NCBI RefSeq assembly: GCF_051020955.1
Contig: NC_135022.1
Span: 12,326,966-12,390,965 of the forward strand
Direction: 5' to 3'
Origin: Megalopta genalis
Taxonomy: Eukaryota > Arthropoda > Insecta > Hymenoptera > Halictidae
DNA: 64,000 nucleotides
In this document: positions 12,074 through 23,710 of the stretch, piece after piece
Position numbering within the stretch: position 1 is the first letter of the stretch
Layout of the letters: every line of letters starts with the position of its first letter
Notes under the pieces: model-generated
Database searches by the model: none
What the model was told of the DNA's origin: nothing
What the model saw: only the letters and a program-made list of their open reading frames with translations
Position numbers and translations under genes: made by a program

Positions 12074-12655
12074 TTGGGTTGGCAACTAAGTAATTGCCGA
12101 TTTCAGTTATAGATGTCTCTCACTCCCATTTTTATGATATCCGTAAATGTTATATTATAAAATTATTATTATTATTATTATGTTATTTTTTGTTATCCGT
12201 GAATGTTAGCAACTGGACAAATTGAATGCAGCGGTTAAGGAAAAGCGACCAGAATTGGTCAGTCGTAAAGGTGTCATTTTCCAGCAGGACAATGCTAGGC
12301 CGCACGCGTCTTTGTCCACTCGGCAAAAATTGAAGGATATTGCTTGGGAATCGATGTTACACCCACCATATAGCCTTGATCTCGCGCCATCGGATTACCA
12401 CTTATTTCGATCCCTGGACAACTCCCTTCGTGGTAAAACTTTGAATGACGATGATGCTGTAAAATCTCACTTAACTCAGTTTTTGGCCGAAAAGGATCAG
12501 ACTTTCTACGAGCGTGGAGTTTTCAAGCTGTCAGAGAGACGGCGAAAGGTCATCGAACAAAATGGAAAATACATTACAGATTAAACTTCGTTCCAAGTAA
12601 AAAGAAATTTTGTATTTCATTGAACAAATCGGCGATTGCTTAGTTGCCAACCCAA
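12074..12655 (+). mobile_element. Mariner-like element, copy 2, single left end
   Basis: The ends TTGGGTTGGCAACTAAG and the inverse CTTAGTTGCCAACCCAA are flanked by TA at 12072-12073 and 12656-12657. The length is 582 bp, the same as the core of copy 1. It has no extra left-end units, so it shows the minimal form of the family. It inserted beside a pentanucleotide array. Confidence 0.92.
12210..12584 (+). pseudogene. Mariner transposase, C-terminal remnant, copy 2
   Basis: The 124-residue frame and upstream TAG junction are the same as in copy 1. The QQDNARPH and APSDYHLF motifs keep both aspartates at D34D spacing. Differences from copy 1 include VSRKG for VDRKG, QKLKD for QKLMD, and PYSLDLAP for the family motif PYSPDLAP, a change beside the third aspartate. 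The N-terminal DNA-binding region and first catalytic aspartate are absent. The frame has no stop or frameshift. Confidence 0.9.
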
Positions 12656-12659
12656 TACA

Positions 12660-13284
12660 TAGGTGTACGCGCGCATAACATCTCGGCAAACTTTTTTTAT
12701 TTCTCGAAGATCTCCGCGTCTTTTCATTTCTAGCATTCCTGGTCGAGAGAACGGCGGTCTCGTAGAGACAGAGACGGCAAGCTGATACGCAGAAACTGCA
12801 AAATCGGCAGCGAAATGCTATATATATCCCGATGAAGCGGGACGCAACCAGGGACGACACTGGAGATAGGATATCAACGTCGCGGAACGCCACGGAACCA
12901 GGAAGATTTTCAGCCGGACCGTCAGCAACAAGTGGCAGAGCGGAGCATTGTTAGCCGGCGATTATCAAGGGACCGCGTGTTTCACCGAGATACCGAACGA
13001 GCCGACGTGTGCGTCCCGCGATAACGTCGACGCATGCCCGACCGACTTCCTGAGACGACGCGACCACGACGGATTCGTTTCGCCGACGATCCAAGCGATC
13101 CAACGATCGTCGACGAGTTGCTTCGCCTGACGAACCGCTAAACCGATTCGATTCCACTCGAAAATCTTCCGAAACCTTTCCGTGCATTTTTATCTGTCTA
13201 CAATAAATCAACTTCTCTTGTAATTCTTTTATTTGACCTGAACGCTCTGCCATCGCTATTCTTTGCAATCATCCTTAATTTCTG
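12660..13284. other. Intergenic DNA, no gene recognised
   Basis: Moderate GC content with overlapping frames of 60-120 codons on both strands. The longest minus frame runs back into the mariner copy, so it is chimeric and unlikely to be real. Confidence 0.5.
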
Positions 13285-13750
13285 GTCTTATTGTTTTTAT
13301 TGTTATTATTATTATTATTATTTTTATTATTTTGATTATTCTTATTATTCTTATTATTATTACTTTTATTATTTTTATTATTCTTATTATTCTTATTATT
13401 ATTACTTTTATTATTTTTATTATTCTTATTATTCTTATTATTATTACTTTTATTATTCTTATTATTCTTATTATTATTACTTTTATTATTTTTATTATTC
13501 TTATTATTCTTATTATTATTACTTTTATTATTTTTATTATTCTTATTATTATTATATACTTTCATTATTTTTATTCTTATTCTTATTCTTCTTATTATTA
13601 TTATTCTTATTAATCTTGTTATTCTTATTAATCCTATTACTCTTATTAATCTTATTATTCTTATTATTCTTATTAATTTTGTTATTCTTATTATCCTTCT
13701 TATTCTCCTCATTCTCCTTATTTTTATTATTCTCATTATTCTTATATATC
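13285..13750. repeat. TTATTA/TTATTC microsatellite with a 42-bp higher-order period
   Basis: The block TACTTTTATTATTTTTATTA recurs at 13361, 13403, 13445, 13479 and 13520, giving a higher-order unit of 42 bp with one shortened copy. The isoleucine- and asparagine-rich frames across it are repeat artefacts. Confidence 0.9.
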
Positions 13751-13967
13751 AATGATCTTCATATTGCTGCTATTATTGTCAATGTTACTCGTATTGCCAC
13801 AATCTTTATTATCTAATTCTCATATCAGTACTGATTGTTTCATTGTAGCTACGTTCATTATCTTGTTATTATTACTTTCCTGTCATTCTATCTTTGTCTC
13901 GCGTGCTCGTTATTGCAACATTCTCCGAAACGAAGTGTCCATCACGTTTACACAATAAATATTGTTA

Positions 13968-14008
<41 letters not shown>

Positions 14009-15439
14009 ATGATTATCTTGCAGAATATATAACATTGTGGCTATGCCGATGAGCAAAACAAAGTCCGGATAAAAACTGGACATTGTAATGTTTCTGTTAA
14101 AATATAAAGAACAATATAACCTCGGTTATTCGAACCAATCGGACGAATAACAACGGTGGAAAAAATATATCTTTATCTCGTACTATATATATATACCCGT
14201 ACAATAAATCTGTCAGTCTAAATATAATATGTTTTCGTTCTGTATTGTAAAAAAACGGTTGTTCACCCGTAACACGTAATTGAATTATGTTAAATTGAAA
14301 TTAAATCAAATTAAGTTAAATTGAAATTAAATTGAATCGTGCCGCGCACGAGTTATTCTAAATTGAATCGCGGAACGTAGCTTAGATGGTAGACTATTCT
14401 AGCGCATCTGGAGAGAAAAAAAAGAACTGCAAATGAAATGATGCGAACTGCAGTCTAGGAATGTTCCCTTATCACGCTGGCAGCAACGCGAGTACAATGT
14501 TACAAGGCGCTCCGAAGTGGAAGAGCATCGATGAAAATAATAAAAAAGCAGATGGGGGTCGCGTTAAAAGCGCGTCTTACGGGCTTAATCCGAAAGGGAC
14601 TGTTTAAATTGCGCCGAGGACTCTGTGGTTCGATAGGTTGGTCGAGGTAAATCGACGACGCCGGCAGGATTGCGCGTCTCATGGTCCAATTATCGTACCG
14701 CGGCTGATTAGCCGGCTCTCTCTCTCTCTCCCTCTCTCTCTCTCTTTCTGTCTCTTTCTTTCTCTCTCTTTCTACTTCTCCCTCGCTCCCACCTCGAGAG
14801 TCCTGGCAGATAAAACGGCCGATTACGGTGAATCGGTTATCGTCCCGGCGCGTTTCGTTGCAAGGCCGCGTCGCGGTTTTTCCAACGGGAGAAAACCCGC
14901 CGCCGCCGCGTCGTGAGCCTCGAATATTATTAAACGAGCCGCTAATTAACGGAGCCGATGCCCCCTCCCGCTCGCGGTCTCGGCGTTCCCCGCGAAGATA
15001 ACGAACCGATTGAGCCGCGACCACCGTTTCACGGCTCGATTACGAGGCGAGTTTCGAGAACGTTACGTTTCGGTGGGCGTGGTGGCTTGTAATTGGCGGA
15101 GATCGATCGCCGATAACGGATCGGAGCCCTCGATCCCGAGCTGCCTTCTGCGGCTATCGAATCTCGTCTGGGTCGCGAGCGCGGTCCTTTATCGAACGGC
15201 GATTCGATTTTATCCGACCGTTCGAAGCTCGATTCCTTGGGAAATTTCTACGGGATACCAAACGACGGGGAGCAGACGGTTAAATGTTCAACCCTCGGCT
15301 GGTGCATCCTACTAAAAGTCTGACGTAACCGTTATTAACGATCCCACTCGACTGCTATAGTTCATTGCGTTGTTATCGACGTAAAGGTGATAAATAAGAG
15401 ATCGAGATCAATACCTGGTTACTTTGCCGATGAATAATT
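13751..15439. other. Intergenic DNA, no gene recognised
   Basis: It holds a (TTA)n run at about 13963-14006, a pentanucleotide-like AAATTGAAATTAAAT stretch at 14280-14335, and a CT microsatellite at 14718-14772. The block from about 14480 to 15320 is GC-rich with no domain recognised. Confidence 0.5.
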
Positions 15440-15636
15440 CAATTGAATACGATTCAAGTCAATTTTCATTTCAATTCAATTCAAACCCGATTCCATTCTA
15501 TTTCATTTAATCTAATTCGATTGAATTTAATTTAATCTAATACGATTCAATTTAATCTGATCTAATTTAATTCAATTTAATTGAATCTAATTCGATTTTA
15601 TTTCATTTAATCTAATCTAACTTCATTTCATTACAC
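15440..15636. repeat. TTCAA/ATTTAATC-type pentanucleotide array
   Basis: Imperfect AATTCAATTTAATC words fill about 200 bp. This array is the simple-sequence tail of the inverted-pair member at 15637-15822. Confidence 0.8.
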
Positions 15637-15822
15637 TCAATCTATAATTTAATTTCTTCATATGTACGCAAATTAAATAAACAGTTTGTGAAAACTAGTT
15701 TTCAATTTTTTCACATCGGTTGCTAATATGTCTATTTTATCACTGTTGTCATGTATAATGAAGTGGTCTAACTTGGACGGATGGATTGAATAGAAGCAAG
15801 TGAGATATAAACGTTCCTAGTT
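15637..15822 (-). repeat. Dispersed repeat, minus-strand member of an inverted pair
   Basis: The reverse complement reads AGGAACGTTTATATCTCACT..GCTTCTATTCAATC..GTCCAAGTTAG and matches 11640-11830. The word TGTCTATTTTATCACTGTTG here is also found in variant form at about 30855 and 41085, so the family may have more, older members. Confidence 0.65.
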
Positions 15823-16019
15823 TTTTATTATTTTTCTTACAATTGTATTATCATCACAGATGGATAAGTAATTAACTATTTGCCTCTCATTTGGTCACTG
15901 TCTCTCAGAAGTGCAATAATATAGAATTTTATTTAGGCGATTCAACTCCCTGAATAGAATTTTAACAAATGCAAATAACTGTTGCGATCGTATTAATTAG
16001 TTTTGTACCAGAGGATTTA

Positions 16020-16405
16020 TACTCATTAATAAATCAATAAATAAGTAAATGACTAAATAAATAAATTAATTAATTTTAACTAAATAAATGGATGAATGAA
16101 TGTCTAAATAAATGAATGAATGAATGTCTAAATAAATGAATGAATGAATGTCTAAATAAATGAATGAATGAATGAATGAATGTCTAAATAAATGAATGAA
16201 TAAATGAATGAATAAATGAATAAATGTCTAAATAAATGAACGAGTGAATGAATAACTAAATAAATGAAAGAATGAATGACTAAATAAATAAATGAATGAA
16301 TGAATGAATGACTAAATGAATAAATTCGCGAATAAGTGACTAAATAAATGGATGATTAAAGCCTAAATAAATAAATGAATGAACGAATGACTAAATAAAT
16401 AAATC
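16020..16405. repeat. AATG/AAAT tetranucleotide array
   Basis: Units of the form AATGAATGAATGTCTAAATA are repeated many times over nearly 400 bp, with local variants (GACTAAATAAAT). Confidence 0.9.
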
Positions 16406-16834
16406 TTTGAGTTCTCCCGACGACAAATGGGGCAAGAACGATGAACGAACAATAAATCGTCCCGTCATCTATCAGCAATTCCCGAGTGCCGAGTCTGTCC
16501 GATCGTTTAGCCATCGCGACGACCAGCTGAAATTGATGATCCAAGAAGAGTATCAAAGGCTCTGGATCTGGACCACGACCGATCTCTTTGGAAACGCCGA
16601 GAGATTCTGCCAGGGAACTCTCGAAATAGCCCTGCGAGCCTCGGAGGAGCGAGGACCGAGAATTCGCGTGAAAGAGATCGATCGATCCGCGCTCGCACTC
16701 GGACTCTACGATCGATTTGATCGACCGACTTCGACGTCGGGCCGATTATTAATAGAAAGTTAGCGATACGTACATATATTGTTCCAGGACCTGGACGGGC
16801 GAGCCTGTCCCGCGGAACGGGAGAGGTGAAATTG

Positions 16835-16891
<57 letters not shown>

Positions 16892-18224
16892 TACGAACAT
16901 TCGATTTCTTTTGCTTTATCAGCTCTCGATCCACGGCCGTGTCCGGACACCGGGGCGTTGCAGCGATTTCTACGGGGAAAAATTCCACGGAGCAACGAGA
17001 GAACGAAGTATCCACGGAGATCCGAGAATTCGCGGTCGGAAAAATCTACGGTCTGCTGCCAGCGCGGCGTGGATAAACGACGGAGGAGGGGGCCTGGGGG
17101 ATTTCAAGAAGAAGACGCCTCTTCGCGAAGAAGACGTTGATCGAACGAAAGAATCCGACGATCGGGTGCGGCGCGCCGTAAAAAAGTCCGGACTTATTAA
17201 AGATCGGGCAAGGGCGGCCCCGCTACCGGTTTCTCGAACTTACTTATCGAAATGCTACGTTGCTGTTGCCAGCTATACAGGCTGCGGTAACGTCGTCGCT
17301 CTCCTGTTTCGAGCTGTTATTAATTCGCGAGGTCGCCGGGGCGGTTTTCGTGGTCGGGAGACGGCGGTAATCGACCGAGGGAAATTACACGCGAGCGTAC
17401 GTCCTCTCTCTCGCTCCCTCCTTCTTTCTCTTCCCTCGTCTGGCTCTCCCTCTCCCCGGTTTCTCCTTATCCGCAATCGGATCAAAATTGCTCGGGCCGA
17501 AACCGCAATTAGCGCGCGGAATCTGGACGCGAGAACGTTCCGTTCCCGAAAAATCTCAATCTCGGCCGGCGACGACACACGCGGTGCGCGTCCGAACAGC
17601 GTCTCGGCAACGCCTGCAATTTCGCGGCGATCGATCGGGATCTGGATCGGTATCGGTATCGGGATCTGCATCGAATAGGATCCCGTGGATCTTCGAGGGA
17701 GAGCGGCCCAGCCGGCTCTCTCGGACCAGCCGGAAAGAGAGCTCGACGCGCGAATCACCCTTCGGCTCGGTGATATCTACATGAACAAAACGGATCGAGC
17801 CCATTCGCTGGAACCGGTTGCCAGGAAGAGCGGCATCGTCGGATAGCTTCTCCGCTCGAGATATATCCCCTACTTAGGCCGGCCACGATCGCTCGTTCAC
17901 TCGCTCGCTCGCTCGCTCTCCTACTGCTGTAATCCTCCTGTGAGATTTATCATTAACCCGCGTTTCAGCAGATGCACTACCAGCGAAACTCTCCGTGGAA
18001 ATAACCGGGCACGCACCGACGCCGATATCAACCGAGAGATATCCTGCCGAGGAACGATTCGCGGATCCAGTCCTCGTTCATCCACGAGGAAAATTATTCA
18101 ATTTGTGTACTCTCCTTGCTGCTTCTTTCACGGCCCCGATGGATTACAGGTTTATCTAGCCGCTACCGTCGGTACGAGAAGTTATTCTCCTCGACTCTTG
18201 CGCGTCCTGCTGTCAATTTGACTC
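16406..18224. other. GC-rich block with a (GA)n run, no gene recognised
   Basis: A pure GA run lies at about 16836-16889. A 255-codon plus frame (16911-17678) and frames of about 160 codons on the minus strand overlap each other. None shows a domain, and the composition is arginine- and serine-rich as expected from CpG-rich DNA. GATCGGTATCGGTATCGGGA near 17640 is a short tandem repeat, and GCTCGCTCGCTCGCTC lies at 17900. Confidence 0.55.
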
Positions 18225-18452
18225 TGTTTCAATTCAATTCAATCTATTTGAATTCAATTTAATTCAATTTATTTCAATTTAATTCGATTTATTTTAATTC
18301 AATTTATTTCAATTTTATTCAATTTATTTTAATTCAATTCAATTTATTTCAATTTTATTCAATTTATTTCAATTTTATTCAATTTATTTCAATTCAATTC
18401 AATTTATTTCAATTCAATTCAATTTATTTCAATTCAATTCAATTTATTTATA
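18225..18452. repeat. Pentanucleotide array with a 20-bp higher unit
   Basis: AATTTATTTCAATTCAATTC and variants with TTTTATTC repeat every 20 bp. The flanks on the right are AT-rich, without a recognised gene, to about 18900. Confidence 0.85.
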
Positions 18453-18967
18453 TATACAAGTAAACAGCAATTTTTGCAATAACTAAAACAAAGCATTCTC
18501 AAGTTTCAGATTATATTATTTTGCCATTTTTAGGAAACTTGATCTCAGACTTTATAAATTTTATCTTTTTTAACGTGGAGTCTATGTATACAAGTGAGAC
18601 ATGGAACAGTGAACAAATTAAAAGAAACTAAAAACGTTAGTACGTTAATTAGGACCTACTAAAATGATTTAAGATAGAAACAAGATAAGAAATAATAAAT
18701 AAGAATTTCCGTACAATTTTTTTAAATATTTTCGTTAACTTTAAAGGGTCTAGAACCGTTAGATATAAATAAATTCTTTCTGTTATGGTGCAATATTGTG
18801 TTTCACGATAGTGTCAATGTGACACGGGAGGGACACATTAATTTGGAAAAATTAGGGTCCGATGAGGGTTAACGAGAAGTTTCAACCCGTGAAAATCCTG
18901 AGAAGTGGATGTTCGAGGCGAAGTTTCCGCTTTTTTTCTTAGAAAAACCTTCGAAGAATCGTGCGAG

Positions 18968-19179
18968 CTAAAAGACAAGAAGCCCGACGCAGAAGAACCG
19001 GGAGCGTGTCAGGGTCAGAGGTCGAGTGCTCTTCGAGCAGGAGCCCCCCACCAACGGAGAGGAGTCCCGCCAACCGCAGGAAGCGCGCGTGCAGCCGGGA
19101 TGCAGGTTGCCGTTGCGCTCCTGCACCGTCGACCGCATCTGCAGCGGTCGAGTCACGTTTCCGAGCTGATCCACATTTA
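18968..19179 (-). CDS. Candidate coding exon, unknown protein
   Basis: This is a GC-rich patch of about 300 bp inside AT-rich DNA. On the minus strand one frame has strongly coding-like codons (GTGCAGGAGCGCAACGGCAA; mostly G or C in third positions) and reads VNVDQLGNVTRPLQMRSTVQ onward. A possible acceptor, GGTGCCAG, precedes it at 19180-19181, and the frame runs to a TAG at 18968. Phase 1 at this acceptor is compatible with the donor of the candidate exon at 22189-22294, but two arbitrary sites fit by chance one time in three. Against it, the polypyrimidine tract is weak and another frame on the opposite strand is also open. No family is recognised. Confidence 0.2.
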
Positions 19180-19510
19180 CTGGCACCAGCCTAAAAGTCG
19201 GAGCTAGCCGCGACGCTATTAGTGTCCTTGGACTTCCGTGACGGGAAAGACCGGCCGACCGAAAAGCTCGGGATTGACGCGTGGACCGTCGACGCCAGCA
19301 ACCATAAGATTTCGCTACACAAAAATCCAGAAGCTCTCGAGCCTACGATATCAATTTTCCGCCGCGTTTCGTAAATTGTCGCGCCCCACTCTTTGTTTAC
19401 AAATTAATCGACAATTTCTCATCTCCTGGAAATTCTTGAAAAGCTTGACGCTAAACCTAACGATTGACGTGTGATTGCGATTTGGTGTAAACTTGGTGCA
19501 ATTACGGTGT

Positions 19511-19949
19511 AATTGCCGATTTCAGTTATAGATGTCTCTCACTCCCATTTTTATGATATCCCTAAATGTTATATTATAAAATTATTATTATTATTATTAT
19601 TATATATAATCATATATATAATATATAATATATAATATATAATACATAATCCGTCAAAATTGAAAGCCGTAGGTGCCAAATATTGGGTTGGCAACTAAGT
19701 AATTGCCGATTTCAGTTATAGATGTCTCTCACTCCCATTTTTATGATATCCGTAAATGTTATATTATAAAATTATTATTATTATTATTATTATAATATAT
19801 AATCATATATATAATATATAATATATAATCCGTCAAAATTGAAAGCCGTAGGTGCCAAATATTGGGTTGGCAACTAAGTAATTGCCGATTTCAGTTATAG
19901 ATGTCTCTCACTCTCATTTTTATGATATCCGTAAATGTTATATTATAAA

Positions 19950-19980
<31 letters not shown>

Positions 19981-20038
19981 ATCATATATATAATATATAA
20001 TACATAATCCGTCAAAATTGAAAGCCGTAGGTGCCAAA
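19511..20038 (+). repeat. Three tandem mariner left-end units
   Basis: The units are 19511-19680 (5'-truncated), 19683-19859 and 19862-20038, each followed by TA. All carry AGTTATAGATGTCTCTCACT, an ATT/TATA microsatellite, and the end GGTGCCAAA. The complete units are both 177 bp and nearly identical, so this amplification looks younger than in copy 4. Confidence 0.85.
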
Positions 20039-20179
20039 TATTGCGTTGGCAACTAAGTAATTGCCGATTTCAGTTATAGATGTCTCTCACTCCCATTTTT
20101 ATGATATCCGTAAATGTTATATTATAAAATTATTATTATTATTATTATTATGTTATTTTTTATTATACGTGAATGTTAG

Positions 20180-20554
20180 CAACTGGACAAATTGAATGCA
20201 GCGGTCAAGGAAAAGCGACCAGAATTTGTCAATCGTACAGGTGTCATTTTCCAGCAGGACAATGCTAGGCCGCACGCGTCTTTGTCCACTTGTCAAAAAT
20301 TGATGGATATTGGTTGGGAATCGATGTTACACCCATCATATAGTCCTGATCTCGCGCCATCGGATTACCACTTATTTCGATCCCCGGACAACTCCCTTCG
20401 TGGTAAAACTTTTAACGACGATGACGCTGTAAAATCTCACTTAACTCAGTTTTCGGCCGAAAAGGATCATACTTTCTACGAGCGTGGAATTTTCAAGTTG
20501 TCAGAGAGATGGCGAAAGGTCATCGAACAAAATGGAAAATACATTACAGATTAA
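20180..20554 (+). pseudogene. Mariner transposase, C-terminal remnant, copy 3
   Basis: This is the same 124-residue open frame after the shared deletion junction, ending in TAA. Both remaining catalytic aspartates are present in QQDNARPH and APSDYHLF at D34D spacing. Private changes include PEFVNRTG, STCQKL, DIGWES, HPSYSPDL and SERWRKV. The absence of frameshifts despite these changes is notable. The N-terminal region is missing, so it cannot be catalytic. Confidence 0.9.
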
Positions 20555-21192
20555 ACTTCGTTCCAAGTAAAAAGAAATTTTGTATTTCATTGAACAAGTC
20601 GGCGATTACTTAGTTGCCAACCCAATATATGAGAGTGACAGGTGTTTGAATAATTTTATAACAACGTATGACCGAATTAGGAAAATTGTTTAGTCATTTC
20701 CTGTATAAGAATCTGTCTAACGTCGATCGTTTTAAAATCAAAAATGTGCAACCGGTCAAAATGACCGTTATGGTAGGTTAGGCGTTAATTTCTACGCACC
20801 AACTCGACGTCTTAGAAACTACACTCTCTTTTTAATAGAATTACGTAAACGTTTGATCGATGCACTATCGATTCTTCAATAGCTTGAAAACGATACTTTT
20901 GTACTTCCTACGCTTCCTCCATGCTTCCTGCCGCTAATGCCATTCGCCGTTCGACTTCATCCCCGCTCGCATAACCAACCCAAATTTCATGTACTTCTCT
21001 TTCTCGAGTTGTATATTTAACACTGAACCTACCGAGCGCTAAAGACGTCTGACATACGTTGTTTCATAAGAATTACGAGACTAAGTTTATTTAGACGTCT
21101 TACCATTTTTATTTTAACGTGTGCTTGAACCGAGATATTTATACAAACATTTTCTACAAAAGTGGCACTATAATACCAAAAATGTTACAATA

Positions 21193-21243
21193 AAAGATGC
21201 GGAACCGGTTATTTTGACCGCCATGATAGGTTTAACGTTAAGT
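21193..21243 (+). repeat. Dispersed repeat, second copy at about 20745-20795
   Basis: AAAGATGCGGAACCGGTTATT..GACCGCCATGATAGGTTTAACG here is matched by AAATGTGCAACCGGTCAAAA..TGACCGTTATGGTAGGTTAGG upstream. Both look like the right end of one element family with a TTAA at or near its edge. TTAACACTGAACCTACC at 21017 may be the matching left end for this copy, but the two ends pair only weakly. Confidence 0.5.
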
Positions 21244-21339
21244 TTTCTGTTTCAAGTTCTCGTATCTTATTCGCCCCTATGTGACTGCTACATTGTTATT
21301 CGCTCACTTTAAAAAGGAGTTACCTCGTCGATCAATAAA

Positions 21340-21605
21340 GTTATTATTATAATTATTATTATGATTATCACTATGATTATTATTATGATTATCATTATGA
21401 TTATTATTATTATTATAATTATGATATTTATGATTATTATTATTATTATTATTATTGCGATTATTATTATTATGATTATGGTGATTATTATTATGATTAT
21501 TGATCATTATGATTATTATGATTCTTATTATTATGATAATTGATTCTTATGATTCTCAGTATTACTATGATTATGATTATTATCATCACGATTATTATTA
21601 TTACT
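21340..21605. repeat. ATT/ATG trinucleotide microsatellite
   Basis: TTATTATGATTATT words fill about 265 bp. The isoleucine, methionine and asparagine frames across it are artefacts. Confidence 0.9.
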
Positions 21606-22188
21606 ATAGCAGTCATTGTTCATCAAATGTAAAAAAACAGTTTCGGTAACCCCGTCTCCCCGCACAGTGATATCGATTGCAACGATAGCAACAGCGCGGT
21701 ATCGCGGCAACAGAGAAGTATTATAGATTCGCCAACGACTCGCCGGACACGACATCTTAGCGCGCGAGGGTATCAACGCGTTAATTATCACCGCGTCTCC
21801 GCAGCATCCGCGGTATTCCGAGCATCCCGGCAGGCGATTCTCGAAAGCCGGCTTCTCTATTCGATGAATTCGAAACGGCCGGTCGGGCGGAATAGCCGAG
21901 GTTCCACGGAACGGAAAAGTATTCGGAGCGGAAACGGAGAGACGAATTCCTCTCTGGGGAACGGTGGGGTCTCGCGCGGCGTCGGCTCGCGCGATAGGAA
22001 AGGGTAGCTAGCTACTACCGTTCCTCCTAGCATCGGACAGAAAGAAGGTAAAGGTGCTTAAGGCCGGGGCGTCGCTCGCCTCGCGGTGGCTGTAAGCTGT
22101 AAACCGTGAAAGCGAGGCGCGTATGTGTACGGCTTCGGCGGGAAACGTGAAAGGGAACGGGTGGAGGCGGGTGGGTGGGTTTCCGTAC

Positions 22189-22294
22189 CTCTGGGCCTGG
22201 CAAAGGACTTCATGGCCTTGATTCCCATTCCGGCATAAGCGTCGCCGCCGTAGTCAACGTACATGAGTGCTGTCCTCGCGTGCTCGCTGTACAT
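22189..22294 (-). CDS. Candidate first coding exon, unknown protein
   Basis: On the minus strand an ATG at 22294 follows an in-frame TGA about 36 bases upstream and opens MYSEHARTALMYVDYGGD, continuing as a glycine-rich and basic stretch to AMKSFARPR. The frame reaches CCCAGAG|GTACGG at 22189/22188, a good insect splice donor, leaving the intron in phase 1. The amino acid composition is not the arginine/proline/serine mixture of the random frames around it, and it lies in a CpG island, where first exons are common. I do not recognise the protein. Downstream exons would lie below 22188 and may be outside the window; the only candidate seen is 18968-19179. Confidence 0.4.
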
Positions 22295-23665
22295 GCACGA
22301 CGAATCCTCGGGGGCCCGCTGTCATTCGCTCCGATGATCCCGCGCGCACAGATCGCGCGCGGCGCGTCCCACCGTCCCGAGAGCCGTGCGAATTCGCGTC
22401 GCGTGGACCCGCGATCGATGAACCCCGGTTGTCAGGACATCGCGGCGGCGACGATCCAGGCAGGTGTCCGGCGGACAGTCCTCTGTCCCATGCTCGAGGC
22501 ACCCAGGGAGTCAGGGACGCGGCGCGACGCCCGGTCGTCCTGCCATCGGGCCGGCGACGAGGAGCGCCGTCGACGACGACGACAGACGGAACGGGTCAGC
22601 GTTGGTCCGACGCACTGCGGCCGCGGGTTCCCGGTGGTCCAGAGGATCGGAAGCACTGTCAGTCGCGCGCGGTTCTCCTCGAGAGGCTCCGGTGTCGACT
22701 CGCCGGCCGAGGAACGGTTCCGGAGAGGAGCAGGTGAAACGATCCGCGAAGAAACTGGTCCGTGAGTCCGGGCCGGACGCGAGGGAGCACGAGGCCGAGA
22801 GGCGCGTGTTGCCGCGAGAGGAAGCCGGTCCCCGCGCGCGCCGTGTCCACCATGTGTTTGCTATCAATTCATAACCGCGACCCGCGGGCTATTTCCGAAT
22901 ACCTGCTTGCGCAACCGGCGCGGGCGGACGGAGCGGACGAGGAAAGGGGGGACGACGCGACTCGACGCGACACCGCGGCGGGTGTACCAGCGGGGCGGCA
23001 GGGTGAGACGGGGTGGTGGGGGGTGGGTGGCGTGGGGAGAGGAGAGGTGTTCACGCGGGTGTAATAACGCGGCCGAGCTCCGAAAATACGAGGACGCTTT
23101 GCTCCGGGACGCGCTCCGGGATACGCTCCAGTTTGTCCGAGACCGGAGAGCCGCTTTTGCCGCGGCGCGGTCCGGCGCGGCGCGGCTCGAATTTGTCGGA
23201 TTCGAGGGATTCGAAGGATCTCTCGGTCGGTTGTTCGTGGTCGGGTGGCACTGGCACACACGCGTCTCCCGCACGCCGCTCTGCACGCACGTACTGCACA
23301 CCAAGAGGAAAAACGTGAAACGGTCTTACGCGGCACACGCGGCTCGATCGAGAGAGAGACTTCTCGTTCGGCTCCTCGGCACGGCACGAGAGGAGCTCGC
23401 CGCGAGAGACACCGCACCGCCGGATTTTTCGGAGCGGATCGAGGGATCGGACGATCGAGCGAGAGAGAGAGTCGGCTTGCTTCTTCGGGCGAAGCGCCAC
23501 CGTCGAGCACGTACGACCGCGTTCCGCAGGTAAGTGCGTACGCAAGGAGAGAGAGACGAAGGGCAGGAACCCGCGGGAACAAGAAGAGGTAGTCGCGAGG
23601 AGAGGTAGGAGCGGTAGTAGAGGAAGAGTTGCCGCTCTCTCGCGCTCTATCGCTCGCGAAACGAG

Positions 23666-23710
23666 CAGAAGAAGGAGGAGGAGGAGGAGGAGGAGGAGGA
23701 GGAGAAGGAT
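23666..23710. repeat. (GGA)n microsatellite
   Basis: About twelve GGA/GAA triplets in a row. It gives glutamate-rich or serine-rich frames with no coding meaning. Confidence 0.9.

Larger units (their letters stand above)
19511..20625 (+). mobile_element. Mariner-like element, copy 3, with three extra left-end units
   Basis: The right end CTTAGTTGCCAACCCAA is followed by TA (20626-20627). The outermost left end is truncated: the sequence enters the element at AATTGCCGATTTC (19511), so the left TA is not seen. The core begins at 20041 after three upstream left-end units. It has the same internal deletion as the other copies. Confidence 0.88.

Noticed and set aside
14380..14430. Possible tRNA (TAGCTTAGATGG resembles an A box)
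   Set aside because: No B box (GGTTCGANTCC) follows at the right distance and no cloverleaf can be drawn.
16911..17678. 255-codon plus-strand frame
   Set aside because: It begins beside a (GA)n run in CpG-rich DNA, overlaps long minus frames, and has no recognised domain or splice-supported structure.
21017..21235. TTAA-flanked element beginning CACTGAACCTACC
   Set aside because: The right end at 21231 pairs only weakly with the left, so only the repeat pair was reported.
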